A stretch of 64,000 nucleotides of DNA from Branchipolynoe longqiensis (Eukaryota; Annelida; Polychaeta; Phyllodocida; Polynoidae), in contig CM059190.1 of assembly GCA_030323885.1 (NCBI GenBank), positions 102,656,483-102,720,482 of the forward strand. The letters are read 5' to 3'. This document shows, piece by piece, positions 54,215-64,000 of the stretch. A model generated the notes under the pieces. It saw nothing but the letters and a program-made list of their open reading frames with translations, was not told the origin of the DNA and ran no database searches. The position numbers were made by a program, and so were the translations under genes. Position 1 is the stretch's first letter, and each line of letters begins with the position of its first letter.

Positions 54215-55075
54215 TATATGAGTGTGTGTATGTATGTGTGTGTATGTGTGTTGGTGTGTATGTGTGTTGGTGTGTATGTGTGTGTATGTGGGTGCCTGGG
54301 GGTGTATGTGTGTGGGCGTGTGTGTATGCGTGTATGTGAAATATATATATATATATATGTATGCATGTGGGTGTGTATGTGTGTGTGTATCTGTATGGGT
54401 GTGTGCATGTGTATCTGTCTGGGTGTGTGCATGTGTGGGTTTGTGTGTGTGAATGTGTGTGTCTGTCTGGGTGTGTGCATGTGTGGGTTTGTGTGTGTGT
54501 GAATGTGTGTGTATGCGTCTGCATGTGTGTGGGTATGTCGGTGCGTGTGCATGTATGTGTGTGTGGGTGTATGTACCTGTCTGTGTCTGTCTGGGTGTGT
54601 GCATAAGTTTGTGTGTGAATGTGTGTGCATGTGTGTGCGCATGTGTGTGTGCATGTGTGTGCATGTGTGTACATGTGTGTGTGCATGTGTGTGCGCATGT
54701 GTGTACATGTGTGTGCATGTGTGTGCATGTGTGTGCATGTGTGTGCATATGTGTGTGTGCATATGTGTGTGCATATGTGTGCGCATGTGTGTGCATGTGT
54801 GCGTGCATGTGTGTGCATGTGTGCATGTGTTTGCATGTGTGTGCATGTGTGTGCATGTGTGTGCATGTGTGTGCATGTGTGTGTGCATGTGTGTGCATGT
54901 GTGTGTGCATGTGTGTGCATGTGTGTGTGCATGTGTGTGCGCATGTATGTGTGCATGTGTGTGCATGTGTGTGCATGTGTGTGCGCATGTATGTGTGCAT
55001 GTGTGCATGTGTGTGTGCATGTGTGTGCATGTGTGTGCATGTGTGTGTGCATGTGTGTGTGCATGCGTGTGTGTG
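54215..55075. repeat. (TG)n/TGTGTGCATG array
   Basis: Left part GTGTATGTGTG-type, right part 12-14-bp GTGTGTGCATGT units. Open frames of up to 309 residues (His/Thr or Cys/Val) occur on both strands as artefacts. Confidence 0.97.
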
Positions 55076-55110
55076 ACTGGAACCTCGACGAGACGTGCGC
55101 TGGCCAACTA

Positions 55111-55285
55111 AAGGCCCGATCACATACACGTCAGTGCACGTAGTTTAACGTAGTGGAGGCTAACGCAGTTCAACGTAGTTGAACGTACCGGCATCCATAC
55201 TTCTCTGGTACGTTCAACTACGTTCAACTAAGTTAGCCTCCACTAGGTTCAACTAAGTCCACTAACATGTATGTGACCGGGCCTT
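55111..55285. mobile_element. 175-bp fold-back MITE
   Basis: Arms of about 80 bp: AAGGCCCGATCACATACAC left and, inverted, AAGGCCCGGTCACATACAT right. GTGGAGGCTAAC and GTTGAACGTAC are shared in mirrored positions. Nearly the whole element would form one hairpin. Confidence 0.9.
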
Positions 55286-55410
55286 GACCAAGCCGTCGAT
55301 TATTAGCACAGTACGCTGAGTAGTCAGTAATGAACCCACTGTATACACGAGGCCGCAGTTACCATGGAAACCATGACAGTCACCGCGGGGCGTCGGCCAT
55401 TTGGGGCCGG

Positions 55411-55414
55411 TTTA

Positions 55415-55488
<74 letters not shown>

Positions 55489-55535
55489 GTCTACCTACCT
55501 ACATATCAATCTATTTATCTATCTATCCCACACGC
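55411..55535. repeat. (CTAT)n microsatellite
   Basis: About 19 perfect CTAT units, then CTAC variants. Confidence 0.95.
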
Positions 55536-55639
55536 ACGCTCACCCCCCCCCCCCCAAACACAAGTTGCATAGTCCGACGGTTTTAAGTTTCCGTCAATTA
55601 ATTTGTTGTTTTATAGATCTATAAATGTATTATACCTGC

Positions 55640-56225
55640 ATCACCACTTTCACATTCAGGTACTTGCACCACCACCTCCACATTCATGTAGCTGCACGAC
55701 CACCACCTTCACATTCATGTACCTGCACCACCACCTTCACATTCAGGTACCTGCACCACCACCTTCAAATTCAGGTACCTGCACCACCATCTTCACATTC
55801 ACATTCATGTACCTGCACCACCACCTTCACATTCAGGTACCTGCACCACCACCTTCAAATTCAGGTACCTGCACCACCATCTTCACATTCACATTCATGT
55901 ACCTGCACCACCACCTTCACATTCAGGTACCTGCACCACCACCTTCAAATTCAGGTACCTGCACCACCATCTTCACATTCACATTCATGTACCTGCACCA
56001 CCACCTTCACATTCAGGTACCTGCACCACCACCTTCAAATTCAGGTACATGCACCACCATCTTCACATTCACATTCAGGTGTCTGCACCACCATCTTCAC
56101 ATTCACATTCAGGTACCTGCACCACCATCTTCACATTCACATTCAGGTGCCTGCACCACCATCTTCACATTCACATTCAGGTGCCTGCACCACCATCTTC
56201 ACATTCACATTCAGGTACCTGCACC
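55640..56225. repeat. CACATTCAGGTACCTGCACC minisatellite with 90-bp higher order
   Basis: Units of 27-36 bp (all multiples of 3), combined into a 90-bp repeat at 55741, 55831 and 55921, and a simpler 36-bp form after 56045. Two long frames stay open because of the period. Confidence 0.95.
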
Positions 56226-56431
56226 GCTCCCAGCATTCAGTGGGAGCTGCTCGGACCGGTGGCGCCCCCTACCGGGTTTACACCTTTGTAGGTCAAGCCT
56301 CGCGCCGGCGCCACTAGGGGGTAGCACGGAGACACCTGGGTTTATTTATAGACGCTCCAAAAAAGGGCCGACCGTCACCTGTGTGTAACGGCATCAGGCG
56401 GCAACAGGCGGCAACAAGCGGCAACAAGGCT

Positions 56432-56910
56432 GCTTAGTTGGTTGGTTGTTGAAATTTCAAGTCCTGGCAACATCTAAGGTCATATCAGCACCGGTACCAC
56501 TGGGAGACCAGTCCGCCAGCACCATTACCTGATATCCCACTCAGTCACATTATCCTGACACTGAGCCAACCAGTCCTTACCTTATCGTAATAATGCTGAG
56601 TGCCAGGCTAGGAAGTGACAAGTATCAATTTTTAAGTCATTGGTTTAACTCGACCAGGGTTCGAATCCACGATCTACCAAAACCGGAGACGGATGCTCAA
56701 CTCATTTGAACATCCTGTCTGGTTATGGAAACAAGGCGGCAACAAAGGCAGAAAAAACCTAGACGGGATGAGGGAAGGAAGTGAGCGCTTAATTCCCATG
56801 TGACAGGTCATGGGTTCAAACTCGGGCGAGTCAAGCCAACGACTTCGAAAACTGATACTTGTCGTTACCTAGCCTGGCGCTTGGCATTAGTAGGATAGGG
56901 GCAATGAGTA
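56432..56910. mobile_element. two SINE-A copies tail-out
   Basis: A minus-strand copy at 56432-56725 (shortened body; head variant as at 16281) and a plus-strand partial copy at 56762-56910 (GGTTCAAACTCGGGCGAGTC, CCTAGCCTGGCGCTTGGC). Their heads face each other across a short spacer. Confidence 0.8.
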
Positions 56911-57189
56911 GTTGAATGTGGCTGGAAGAACAGTTGTCGGCGATTGAAATTTCTCTCCGCTTAATCAACGAATGTAACAACAAGAAAAGCCCACACCAAG
57001 TAGGTAAAGACTTGACATACACCTACCAAGAAAGGCGACTGTCTGCAATGCATCCTGATAGAGAGTGAGCTATTAGTTTCTTTTTCTCCTAGCCACATGT
57101 GACGTCATATCCTGATATGCCACTACCCATATATCTATATACATCAAGTTTCAATTTGATGAGTCGGGGTTGACTCGGCCGGGGTTCGA

Positions 57190-57620
57190 AACCTACAAGT
57201 GGTAATGCCAATTTAAAATGTTATGGCATTTTTATTGCCATGCGATGAAAATAGAGAAATTCTAAATAGAGCCAATCAGAGGTAAAAAAAAAATGGGCCT
57301 GTTACTGTTAGAGCCTTCAAATTAACCCACAGTTGCATATTTAGTCACTGGTGCATTTTAAATCAGACATCTCTTGGTGATACTGTCTATTTGTTGTATG
57401 TGTTAAGTCCACACTTAAAATAGAACTCGCATAAAATAAGCCAAAGTATTTCTGGTGTTTACAACATAACGTTGTGCATTGTGGGAAGCATAGAATAGAT
57501 GTTTGCAGATAGTGACACTGTTTACATACCTAATCAACCGTGAACATAATTCATAAACAGTGAGTTATTTATTAGTGCTAGGTGCCCAGCGGTCACGGTT
57601 GACTAGCGGCGATATAAGAC
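57190..57620. other. no feature recognised
   Basis: AT-rich non-coding sequence between SINE remnants and the 44-bp array. Confidence 0.5.
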
Positions 57621-57649
57621 AACTAAGGGGGTCGGGGGGGGGGCACTCC

Positions 57650-58810
57650 TGGTATCGGACAACCGGCAGAGAACGCACGATGGAAAGAATTCCTGGTGCC
57701 AGACAACTGGCAAAGGACGCATGATGGAATGAATTCCTGGTACTGGAAAACCGGAAAAGAAAGCATGAAGCAATGAATTCCTGGTACCAGACAACCAGAA
57801 AAGGAAGCACGAAGCAATGAATTCCTGGTACCAGACAACCAGAAAAGGAAGCATGAAGCAATGAATTCCTGGTACCAGACAACCAGAAAAGGAAGCACGA
57901 AGCAATGAATTCCTGGTACCAGACAACCGGAAAAGGATGCCCGAAGCGATGAAGTCCTGGTACCAGACAACCAGAAAAGGAAGCACGAAGCGATGAAGTC
58001 CTGGTACCAGACAACCGGAAAAGGATGCATGAAGCAATGAATTCCTGGTACCAGACAACCGGAAAAGGAAGCACGAAGCAATGAATTCCTGGTACCAGAC
58101 AACCGGAAAAGGATGCACGAAGCGATGAAGTCCTGGTACCAGACAACCAGAAAAGGAAGCACGAAGTGATGAAGTCCTGGTACCAGACAACCGGAAAAGG
58201 AGGCACGAAGCGATGAATTCCTGGTACCAGACAACCGGAAAAGGAGGCACGAAGCGATGAATTCCTGGTACCAGACAACCGGAAAAGGATGCACGAAGCA
58301 ATGAATTCCTGGTACCAGACAACCGGAAAAGGATGCACGAAGCAATGAATTCCCGGTACTGGAAAACCGGCTAAGAACGCACATTGGAACGAATTCCTGG
58401 TACTGGAAAACCAGAAAAGATGCGCAATGGAACAAATTTCTCATACTAGATAACCGGCCAAGGATGCACGATGGAAGGAATTCCAGGTACCAGACAACCG
58501 GAAAAATGCACATGATGGAACAAATTCCTGATACCAGACAATTGCTAAAGGGTGCACGATGGAACAAATTCCTGGTACCAGACAACCGGCAGAGGATGTA
58601 CATTGGAACAAATTCCTGGTACTGGAAAACCTGGAACAAATTCCTGGTAATGGAAAACCAGCAAGCAAAGAATGCACGATGGAATGAATTCCTGGTATCA
58701 GACAACCGTCAAAAGACGCACGATGGAACAAATTCCTGCTACCAGACACATGGCAAAGGATGCACGATGGAACAAATTCCTAGTTCCAGACAACCAGTAA
58801 AGAACGTGCA
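57650..58810. repeat. 44-bp GAATTCCTGGTACCAGACAA minisatellite
   Basis: About 26 copies, exactly 44 bp in the centre (GAATTC at 57863 and 57907). Each carries EcoRI and often KpnI sites. All three minus-strand frames are open over long stretches (239, 257 and 360 residues), because a 44-bp unit passes through all frames and has no stop in any. Confidence 0.96.
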
Positions 58811-58842
58811 ATGGAACCAACCATCTTTTTATTATTAGCTAA

Positions 58843-58945
58843 ATATATTAGGTTGATTGGTCATTGACATAATAAACCTCAATTTAGTTTGAAATAACTT
58901 TTATTATGAATCGCAAAATTGTCCGCGAATGAAATTTCCCCTGCT
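58843..58945. mobile_element. MITE-D fragment
   Basis: TTAGGTTGATTGGTCATTGA and TTTGAAATAACTTTTATTAT, as in the right third of MITE-D. Confidence 0.55.
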
Positions 58946-58948
58946 TAA

Positions 58949-59684
58949 GGTTGTATTCCTTACATGCGTAATGCGTTATGCGAATGCCATCATTCCTTAC
59001 ACGCGTTATGCGTTATGCAGTGAAGTATATAAAAAGTACATGTGGCTATCTATCATTCATTTAGCGTCCCATTCTTCATATTTCTGATGAAGACTGCTTC
59101 CTAACAGGTCCGCCGCATAAAGCTACATGTTTGCACCGTCCCATTCTTCATATTTCTCATGAAGACTGCTCCTAACAGGTCCGCCGCATAAAGCTACATG
59201 TTTGCACCGTCCCATTCTTCATATTTCTCATGAAGACTGCTCCTAACAGGTCCGCCGCATAAAGCTACATGTTTGCACCGTCCCATTCTTCATATTTCTG
59301 ATGAAGACTGCTTCCTAACAGGTCCGCCGCATAAACCTACATGTTTGCACCGTCCCATTCTTCATATTTCTCATGAAGACTGCTTCCTAACAGGTCCGCC
59401 ACCTACATGTTTGCACCATCCCATTTTTCATATTTCTTGTCGCGGCTGTCCGTAATTATCAGTCGCCTCCTCCAGCCTTATATCAATGGACAAATGCGAC
59501 TGATGCTTTTCTATTCGCACCAGCTTGACGCATTACGCATCGATCACTACATGGAGTGATCGGGATAATGCATTCGTATTCGCAGTCGCATTACGCGTGT
59601 AAGGAATGTACCGAATAGGTTTCAAGGCGTTTCGATTTTTTTGTCGCATTCGCATTACGCATTATGCGTGTAAGGAATGCGACC
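58949..59684. mobile_element. MITE-Q, large copy with internal tandem repeats
   Basis: Ends GGTTGTATTCCTTACATGCG and, inverted, GGTCGCATTCCTTACACGCA, with TTAA at both edges (58945-58948, 59685-59688). Subterminal repeats of GCGTTATGCG and GCATTACGC. Holds the 68-75-bp tandem array at 59065-59440. Confidence 0.85.
59065..59440. repeat. ~65-bp tandem repeat inside MITE-Q, five copies
   Basis: Unit GTCCCATTCTTCATATTTCT, GATGAAGACTGCT, CCTAACAGGTCCGCCGCATA, AAGCTACATGTTTGCACC. Confidence 0.93.
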
Positions 59685-59822
59685 TTAAATCAACTAATGT
59701 TACGAAAACAAAAATATAAACAATGTTACACACTGGGCAGGTGCGATAGTAGTATATGAAATAGGGGGTGAAGACTCAGTGTCAGATCAATGGGGGTGGG
59801 GGTGGGGAATAAACTATCTAAG

Positions 59823-59942
59823 CCGCTTAGTCCGATGAAAGAATCAAATTTTCAGAACCAAAACACTCACCTAGATTTGATTCTACATATCTAATTTAGA
59901 TAGTGGTTCACTTATTAAACATTTGTTGAGGCATAGAAGGGT
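59823..59942. mobile_element. MITE-D, truncated by the 75-bp array
   Basis: GCTTAGTCCGATGAAAGAAT to TTTGTTGAGGCATAGAAGGG, then broken. Confidence 0.8.
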
Positions 59943-59984
59943 AAAACACAGCATGTCTGATCTGGATGAAACTATCCGGCAACC

Positions 59985-61705
59985 AAGATGGCTGCTATTG
60001 ACACAGTCTGTCTGGTTTCCAGTCGAGCTATTCTCTAATGCAGGGGCTCTAACCATGGTGGCTGCTGCCGATATAACACAGTCTGTCTGGTTTACAGTCC
60101 AGCCATTCTCTAATGCAGGGGCTCTAACCATGGTGGCTACTGCTGATATAACACAGTCTGTCTGGTTTACAGTCGAGCCATTCTCTAATGCAGGGGCTCT
60201 AACCATGGTGGCTGCTGCCGATATAACACAGTCTGTCTGGTTTACAGTCGAGCTATTCTCCAATGAAAGGGCTCTAACCATGGTGGCTGCTGCCGATATA
60301 ACACAGTCTGTCTGGTTTACAGTCGAGCCATTCTCTAATGCAGGGGCTCTAACCATGGTGGCTGCTGCCGATATAACACAGTCTGCCTGGTTTACAGTCG
60401 AGCCATTCTCTAATGAAGGGGCTCTAACCATGGTGGCTGCTGCCGATATAACACAGTCTGTCTGGTTTACAGTTGAGCCATTCTCTAATGAAGGGGCTCT
60501 AACCATGGTGGCTGCTGCCGATATAACACAGTCTGCCTGGTTTACAGTCGAGCCATTCTCTAATGAAGGGGCTCTAACCATGGTGGCTGCTGCCGATATA
60601 ACACAGTCTGTCTGGTTTCCAGTCGAGCCATTCTCTAATGAAGGGGCTCTAACCATGGTGGCTGCTGCCGATATAACACAGTCTGTCTGGTTTACAGTCG
60701 AGCCATTCTCTAATGAAGGGGCTCTAACCATGGTGGCTGCTGCCGATATAACACAGTCTGTCTGGTTTACAGTCGAGCCATTCTCTAATGCAGGGGCTCT
60801 AACCATGGTGGCTGCTGCCGATATAACACAGTCTGTCTGGTTTACAGTCGAGCCATTCTCTAATGAAGGGGCTCTAACCATGGTGGCTGCTGCCGATATA
60901 ACACAGTCTGTCTGGTTTACAGTCGAGCCATTCTCTAATGCAGGGGCTCTAACCATGGTGGCTGCTGCCGATATAACACAGTCTGTCTGGTTTACAGTCG
61001 AGCCATTCTCTAATGAAGGGGCTCTAACCATGGTGGCTGCTGCTGATATAACACAGTCTGTCTGGTTTACAGTCGAGCCATTCTCTAATGCAGGGGCTCT
61101 AACCATGGTGGCTGCTGCCGATATAACACAGTCTGTCTGGTTTACAGTCGAGCCATTCTCTAATGAAGGGGCTCTAACCATGGTGGCTGCTGCTGATATA
61201 ACACAGTCTGTCTGGTTTACAGTCGAGCCATTCTCTAATGCAGGGGCTCTAACCATGGTGGCTGCTGCTGATATAACACAGTCTGCCTGGTTTACAGTCG
61301 AGCGATTCTCCAATGCAGGGGCTCTAACCATGGTGGCTGCTGCCGATATAACACAGTCTGTCTGGTTTACAGTCGAGCCATTCTCTAATGAAGGGGCTCT
61401 AACCATGGTGGCTGCTGCCGATTTAACACAGTCTGTCTGGTTTACAGTCGAGCCATTCTCCAATGAAGGGGCTCTAACCATGGTGGCTGCTGCTGATATA
61501 ACACAGTCTGTCTGGTTTACAGTCGAGCCATTCTCTAATGCAGGGGCTCTAACCATAGTGGCTGCTGCTGATATAACACAGTCTGTCTGGTTTCCAGTCG
61601 AGCCATTCTCTAATGAAGGGGCTCTAACCATGGTGGCTGCTGCTGATATAACACAGTCTGCCTGGTTTACAGTCAAGCCATTCTCTAATGAAGGGGCTCT
61701 AACCA
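59985..61705. repeat. 75-bp minisatellite, about 22 copies, open on both strands
   Basis: Unit exactly 75 bp (GCTCTAACC at 60121 and 60196): GCTCTAACCATGGTGGCTGC, CGATATAACACAGTCTGTC, TGGTTTACAGTCGAGCC, ATTCTCTAATGAAGGG. Because 75 is 25 codons and stops are absent, a 599-residue frame (plus) and a 607-residue frame (minus) run through it. The variable sites (GTC/GCC, GCA/GAA) change the amino acid on both strands, so there is no sign of coding constraint. No introns, promoter or homologous domain seen. Confidence 0.95.
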
Positions 61706-61709
61706 AGCC

Positions 61710-62185
61710 ATTGCCAACATAACCCCATCTGTTCTCCAGTTAATAGCATAGATGAGAAGGGCCTGAAAAACATATTATGCCATCGGGGTGGGGGGGGGGC
61801 CTGCAAAATCCGGAATGGTCGCAAATTTTGACCATATCCTGTTATCCGAAAAAAATCGGGCGGCTCAAAAATCCAGAAGATTGTCATTTATGTAATACTA
61901 ATAGGACAATTTCCCACGCACCCGATGAACTTAGCCAACCATTGGTTCGAACCACTCATACAGCGGCTTAGCTTGCACAGTCACTCGTTGCATCATTTGT
62001 GTCAAAGGGAATTACGCTAAGTAGATTAAGTCACGGTGGTGGGTTTAATTGAGGGACTCATCTCTGCTAATTCCATAATGTGCAGTCTGAGTGGTCATGA
62101 TCATTGGGTTAGGAGAACAAAGCTTTTGGAAGAATTCTAAAATTCTCAGTAATTCTGGGTGAGCTTCAGAACGAGAAGTAAATCT
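61710..62185. other. no gene recognised
   Basis: Mixed sequence. CCTGTTATCCG then AAAAATC near 61848 is not recognised. Confidence 0.4.
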
Positions 62186-62189
62186 GGGT

Positions 62190-62465
62190 GTTCTCTGTGG
62201 CGGAGTGGTTAGAGTGTCGGTGGTTCGATTCTCCGTGCCCCCATCTCTGCCAATTTGGTTTTCCACCGCTGTGTATAACTTACAGCGTCATCAAAGGTCA
62301 GTTGCTCTCATACCATGTCTATGTGGTGTGGGAGGTTAAAAATCCCTTGGGTCGGTAAAAGTGTAGGCTTGGGCTTTCTATCGACAAACTGTCTGATGGT
62401 GAAAACAAGCCTATTCAGGCTTATCCATGATAGGCAGTATAAATCTTCAACAACAACAAAAAACG
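62190..62465 (+). mobile_element. SINE-Ser with a shortened head
   Basis: GTTCTCTGTGGCGGAGTGGT, then a deletion of the anticodon arm region, GGTTCGATTCTCC, full body and AAATCTTCAACAACAACAAA tail. Confidence 0.85.
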
Positions 62466-62589
62466 CTGACCATGTCCCTGGGCTGAGGTGCAGACCCCCC
62501 CCCGCCCCGCCCCGCCCCACCCCCACACACACTTCCCATCATGATAGCCGTTCTTGGCTATGGCCAGTCAATTCGAACAGACAATTGTG

Positions 62590-63112
62590 TTGCGAATTAA
62601 TATATACAACAGCGTTGCAAATCTATACAACAGCTTTGCAAATCTAGACAACAGCATTGCAAATCTAGACAACAGCATTGCAAATCTAGACAACAGCATT
62701 GCAAATTTAGACAACAGTGTTCAAAATCTATACAACAGCATTGCAAATCTAGACAACAACGCTACAATTATATACAACATTGCAAATCTATACAACAGCA
62801 TTGCAAATCTAGACACAACGCTACAAATCTATACAACATTGCAAATCTATACAACGGCATTGCAAATCTAGACAACAGCATTGCAAATCAAGACAACATC
62901 ATTGCAAATCTAGACAACAGCATTGCAAATCTAGAAACAGCATTGCAAATCGATACAACAGTATAAATCCAGATAATGGTAATTTAGACAACAACAATAG
63001 AAAATCTAGAGAGGTGCAGTGCAAATCGGGGAAATGGCAGTGCAAACTTAGAGAATGGCATTGCAAATCTAGATAACAGCATTGCAAATCTAGACAATGG
63101 TATTGCAAATGT
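62590..63112. repeat. 21-bp CAAATCTAGACAACAGCATTG minisatellite
   Basis: About 24 degenerate copies. The central part is regular (62640-62710). Confidence 0.95.
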
Positions 63113-63249
63113 GAACAACAGCAGCCTACATCGAGACGGAAACAGTTCTGTGTGAGCCGATTGAGATAAGTCAGCCAATGACTCTGGTGGCAGCATTTTG
63201 TGGGCTCAGATTAGTTAAGGCCTGGCTTCATAGGTTCATAGGTTCATGA

Positions 63250-64000
63250 AGTGATAGAAGGGTGGTGATGGGGGGGAGGGGGAGGGAGCAGTGGAGTCAG
63301 AGGGAGGGGGAGAGCTAAGGAGGTGTGAGGGGTGAGGTGAGGTGTGAGGTGAGAGGTGAGGGTGAGAGTGAGAGTGGGATTAAGCAGAGATGGTAAGGGA
63401 AGCGGACCGGTGGGAAATGAAAGAGGAGGGAATGGAGAGGAGGGGAGGGGGGAGGGGGGTGAAGGGGATGGTGAGGGAGAGGGGAGGGGGAGGGTGAGGG
63501 AAGGCAGGAGGGATGGAGGAGTGGGAGAGGAGGAGAGGGAAGGTATGCGAGAGGGGGGGTGGAGAGGAGGGGAGGGGGAGGGTAGAGGAGGGGAGGTGAG
63601 GGTATGAGAGGGGAGGGAAGGGGAGGGGAAGGGGCAGGAGAGGGGGGTCAGAGGAGAGGAAGTGGGAGGAGAGGAAGAGGAGAAGGAGAGGAGAGGAGAG
63701 GAGAGAGAGAGGAGGGATCGAGTGAGAGAGAAGGGGGAGGGGTAGGGGGTGAGCAGGGGGGGAGAGGAAAGGAGAGGAGAGGAGGGGAGGGGGGGGGGGG
63801 AGGTGGTAGGGGAGTGGAGTGGAGTGGAGTGGAGTGGAGTGGAGTGGAGTGGAGTGGGAAGGAGTGGGGAGGAGAGGATATGAGAGGAGGGGGGAGGGGG
63901 CGAGGTAGCAGAGTGGACGGGTGGAGAGGGGGTGAAGGGCGGGTAGGGGAGTGGAGTGGAGTGGCGTGGTGGGGTTGGGTGGGGTTGGGTGGGGTTGGGT
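63250..64000. repeat. G/A-rich tract with (GGAGT)n and GGGGTTGGGT
   Basis: Purine-rich low complexity to the window end, including about nine GGAGT pentamers at 63812-63855 and GTTGGGTGGG repeats at 63968-64000 that continue past the window. Not a TTAGGG telomere repeat. Confidence 0.92.

Noticed and set aside
54183..55143. Open frames of up to 309 residues on both strands
   Set aside because: They are His/Thr- or Cys/Val-only peptides read from a TG/CA array; no domain, splice or start context.
55603..56388. 261- and 230-residue plus frames
   Set aside because: Repeat units are multiples of 3, so frames stay open; no homology recognised.
63812..64000. Telomere- or GGAAT-satellite-like repeats
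   Set aside because: Units are GGAGT and GTTGGGTGGG, not TTAGGG or GGAAT.

Overview
This is a eukaryotic, metazoan genomic window, almost entirely non-coding. It shows tRNA-derived SINEs, short inverted-repeat DNA transposons (MITEs), long AT, CA and purine tracts, many minisatellites, intron splice signals and one nuclear-receptor exon. Two runs of exactly 500 N (3261-3760 and 40851-41350) mark arbitrary-size scaffold gaps. The nuclear receptor looks like the invertebrate NR1J/HR96 group. With the PIF/Harbinger and tyrosine-recombinase elements, this suggests an invertebrate, possibly a mollusc or another lophotrochozoan. The organism call is an inference and is weak.

Layout. 1-2.1 kb: a 67-bp satellite bounded by a 50-bp inverted repeat. 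2.1-9.8 kb: SINEs, CT and CCACAGGG low complexity, and 62-bp and 153-bp tandem repeats. 9.9-14.9 kb: an ACGT-rich MITE, a MITE with Harbinger-type ends, other MITEs, and a pogo-type MITE inside a MITE of family D. 15-22.8 kb: family D copies, SINEs, two large purine tracts and a GC-box island. 22.8-24.6 kb: a MITE interrupted by a SINE, a tRNA-Phe gene, and a second ACGT-MITE. 26.47-29.92 kb: a 3.4-kb PIF/Harbinger transposon with TTA target duplications, an intact MADF-protein ORF and a broken HARBI1-type transposase. 30.0-32.1 kb: an element with inverted ends and an LTR-like repeat inside. 33.8-35.6 kb: a stack of nested MITEs. 35.9-37.2 kb: a degraded tyrosine-recombinase (DIRS-like) element between 46-bp inverted repeats. 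41.3-42.9 kb: a TCTAGATCCA minisatellite running into a GC-rich island with ETS- and CTCF-like sites. 44.4-45.5 kb: the second zinc-finger exon of a nuclear receptor on the minus strand, next to an intronic minisatellite. 46-64 kb: a chain of minisatellites (a CRE-containing array, CA/TG arrays, a YY1-like array, and 44-bp, 75-bp and 21-bp arrays) with SINEs between them.

Genes. Only one host protein-coding exon (45376-45542, minus) and one tRNA gene (23498-23570) are supported. The intact 246-residue ORF at 26920-27660 and the broken transposase belong to the Harbinger element, and the recombinase fragment belongs to a retroelement. All other long open frames lie in tandem repeats or low-complexity DNA and are not treated as genes. 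Several families share names here for cross-reference: SINE-A (tRNA head plus a conserved body containing GCAGCACTATAAA), SINE-Ser (tRNA-Ser-like head), SINE-Gln (tRNA-Gln-like head), MITE-D (ends AGTTGCATAGTCCGATG), MITE-C (ends GGGATGAAAG) and MITE-P (ends GCCCCTGTCACACATCACCG).
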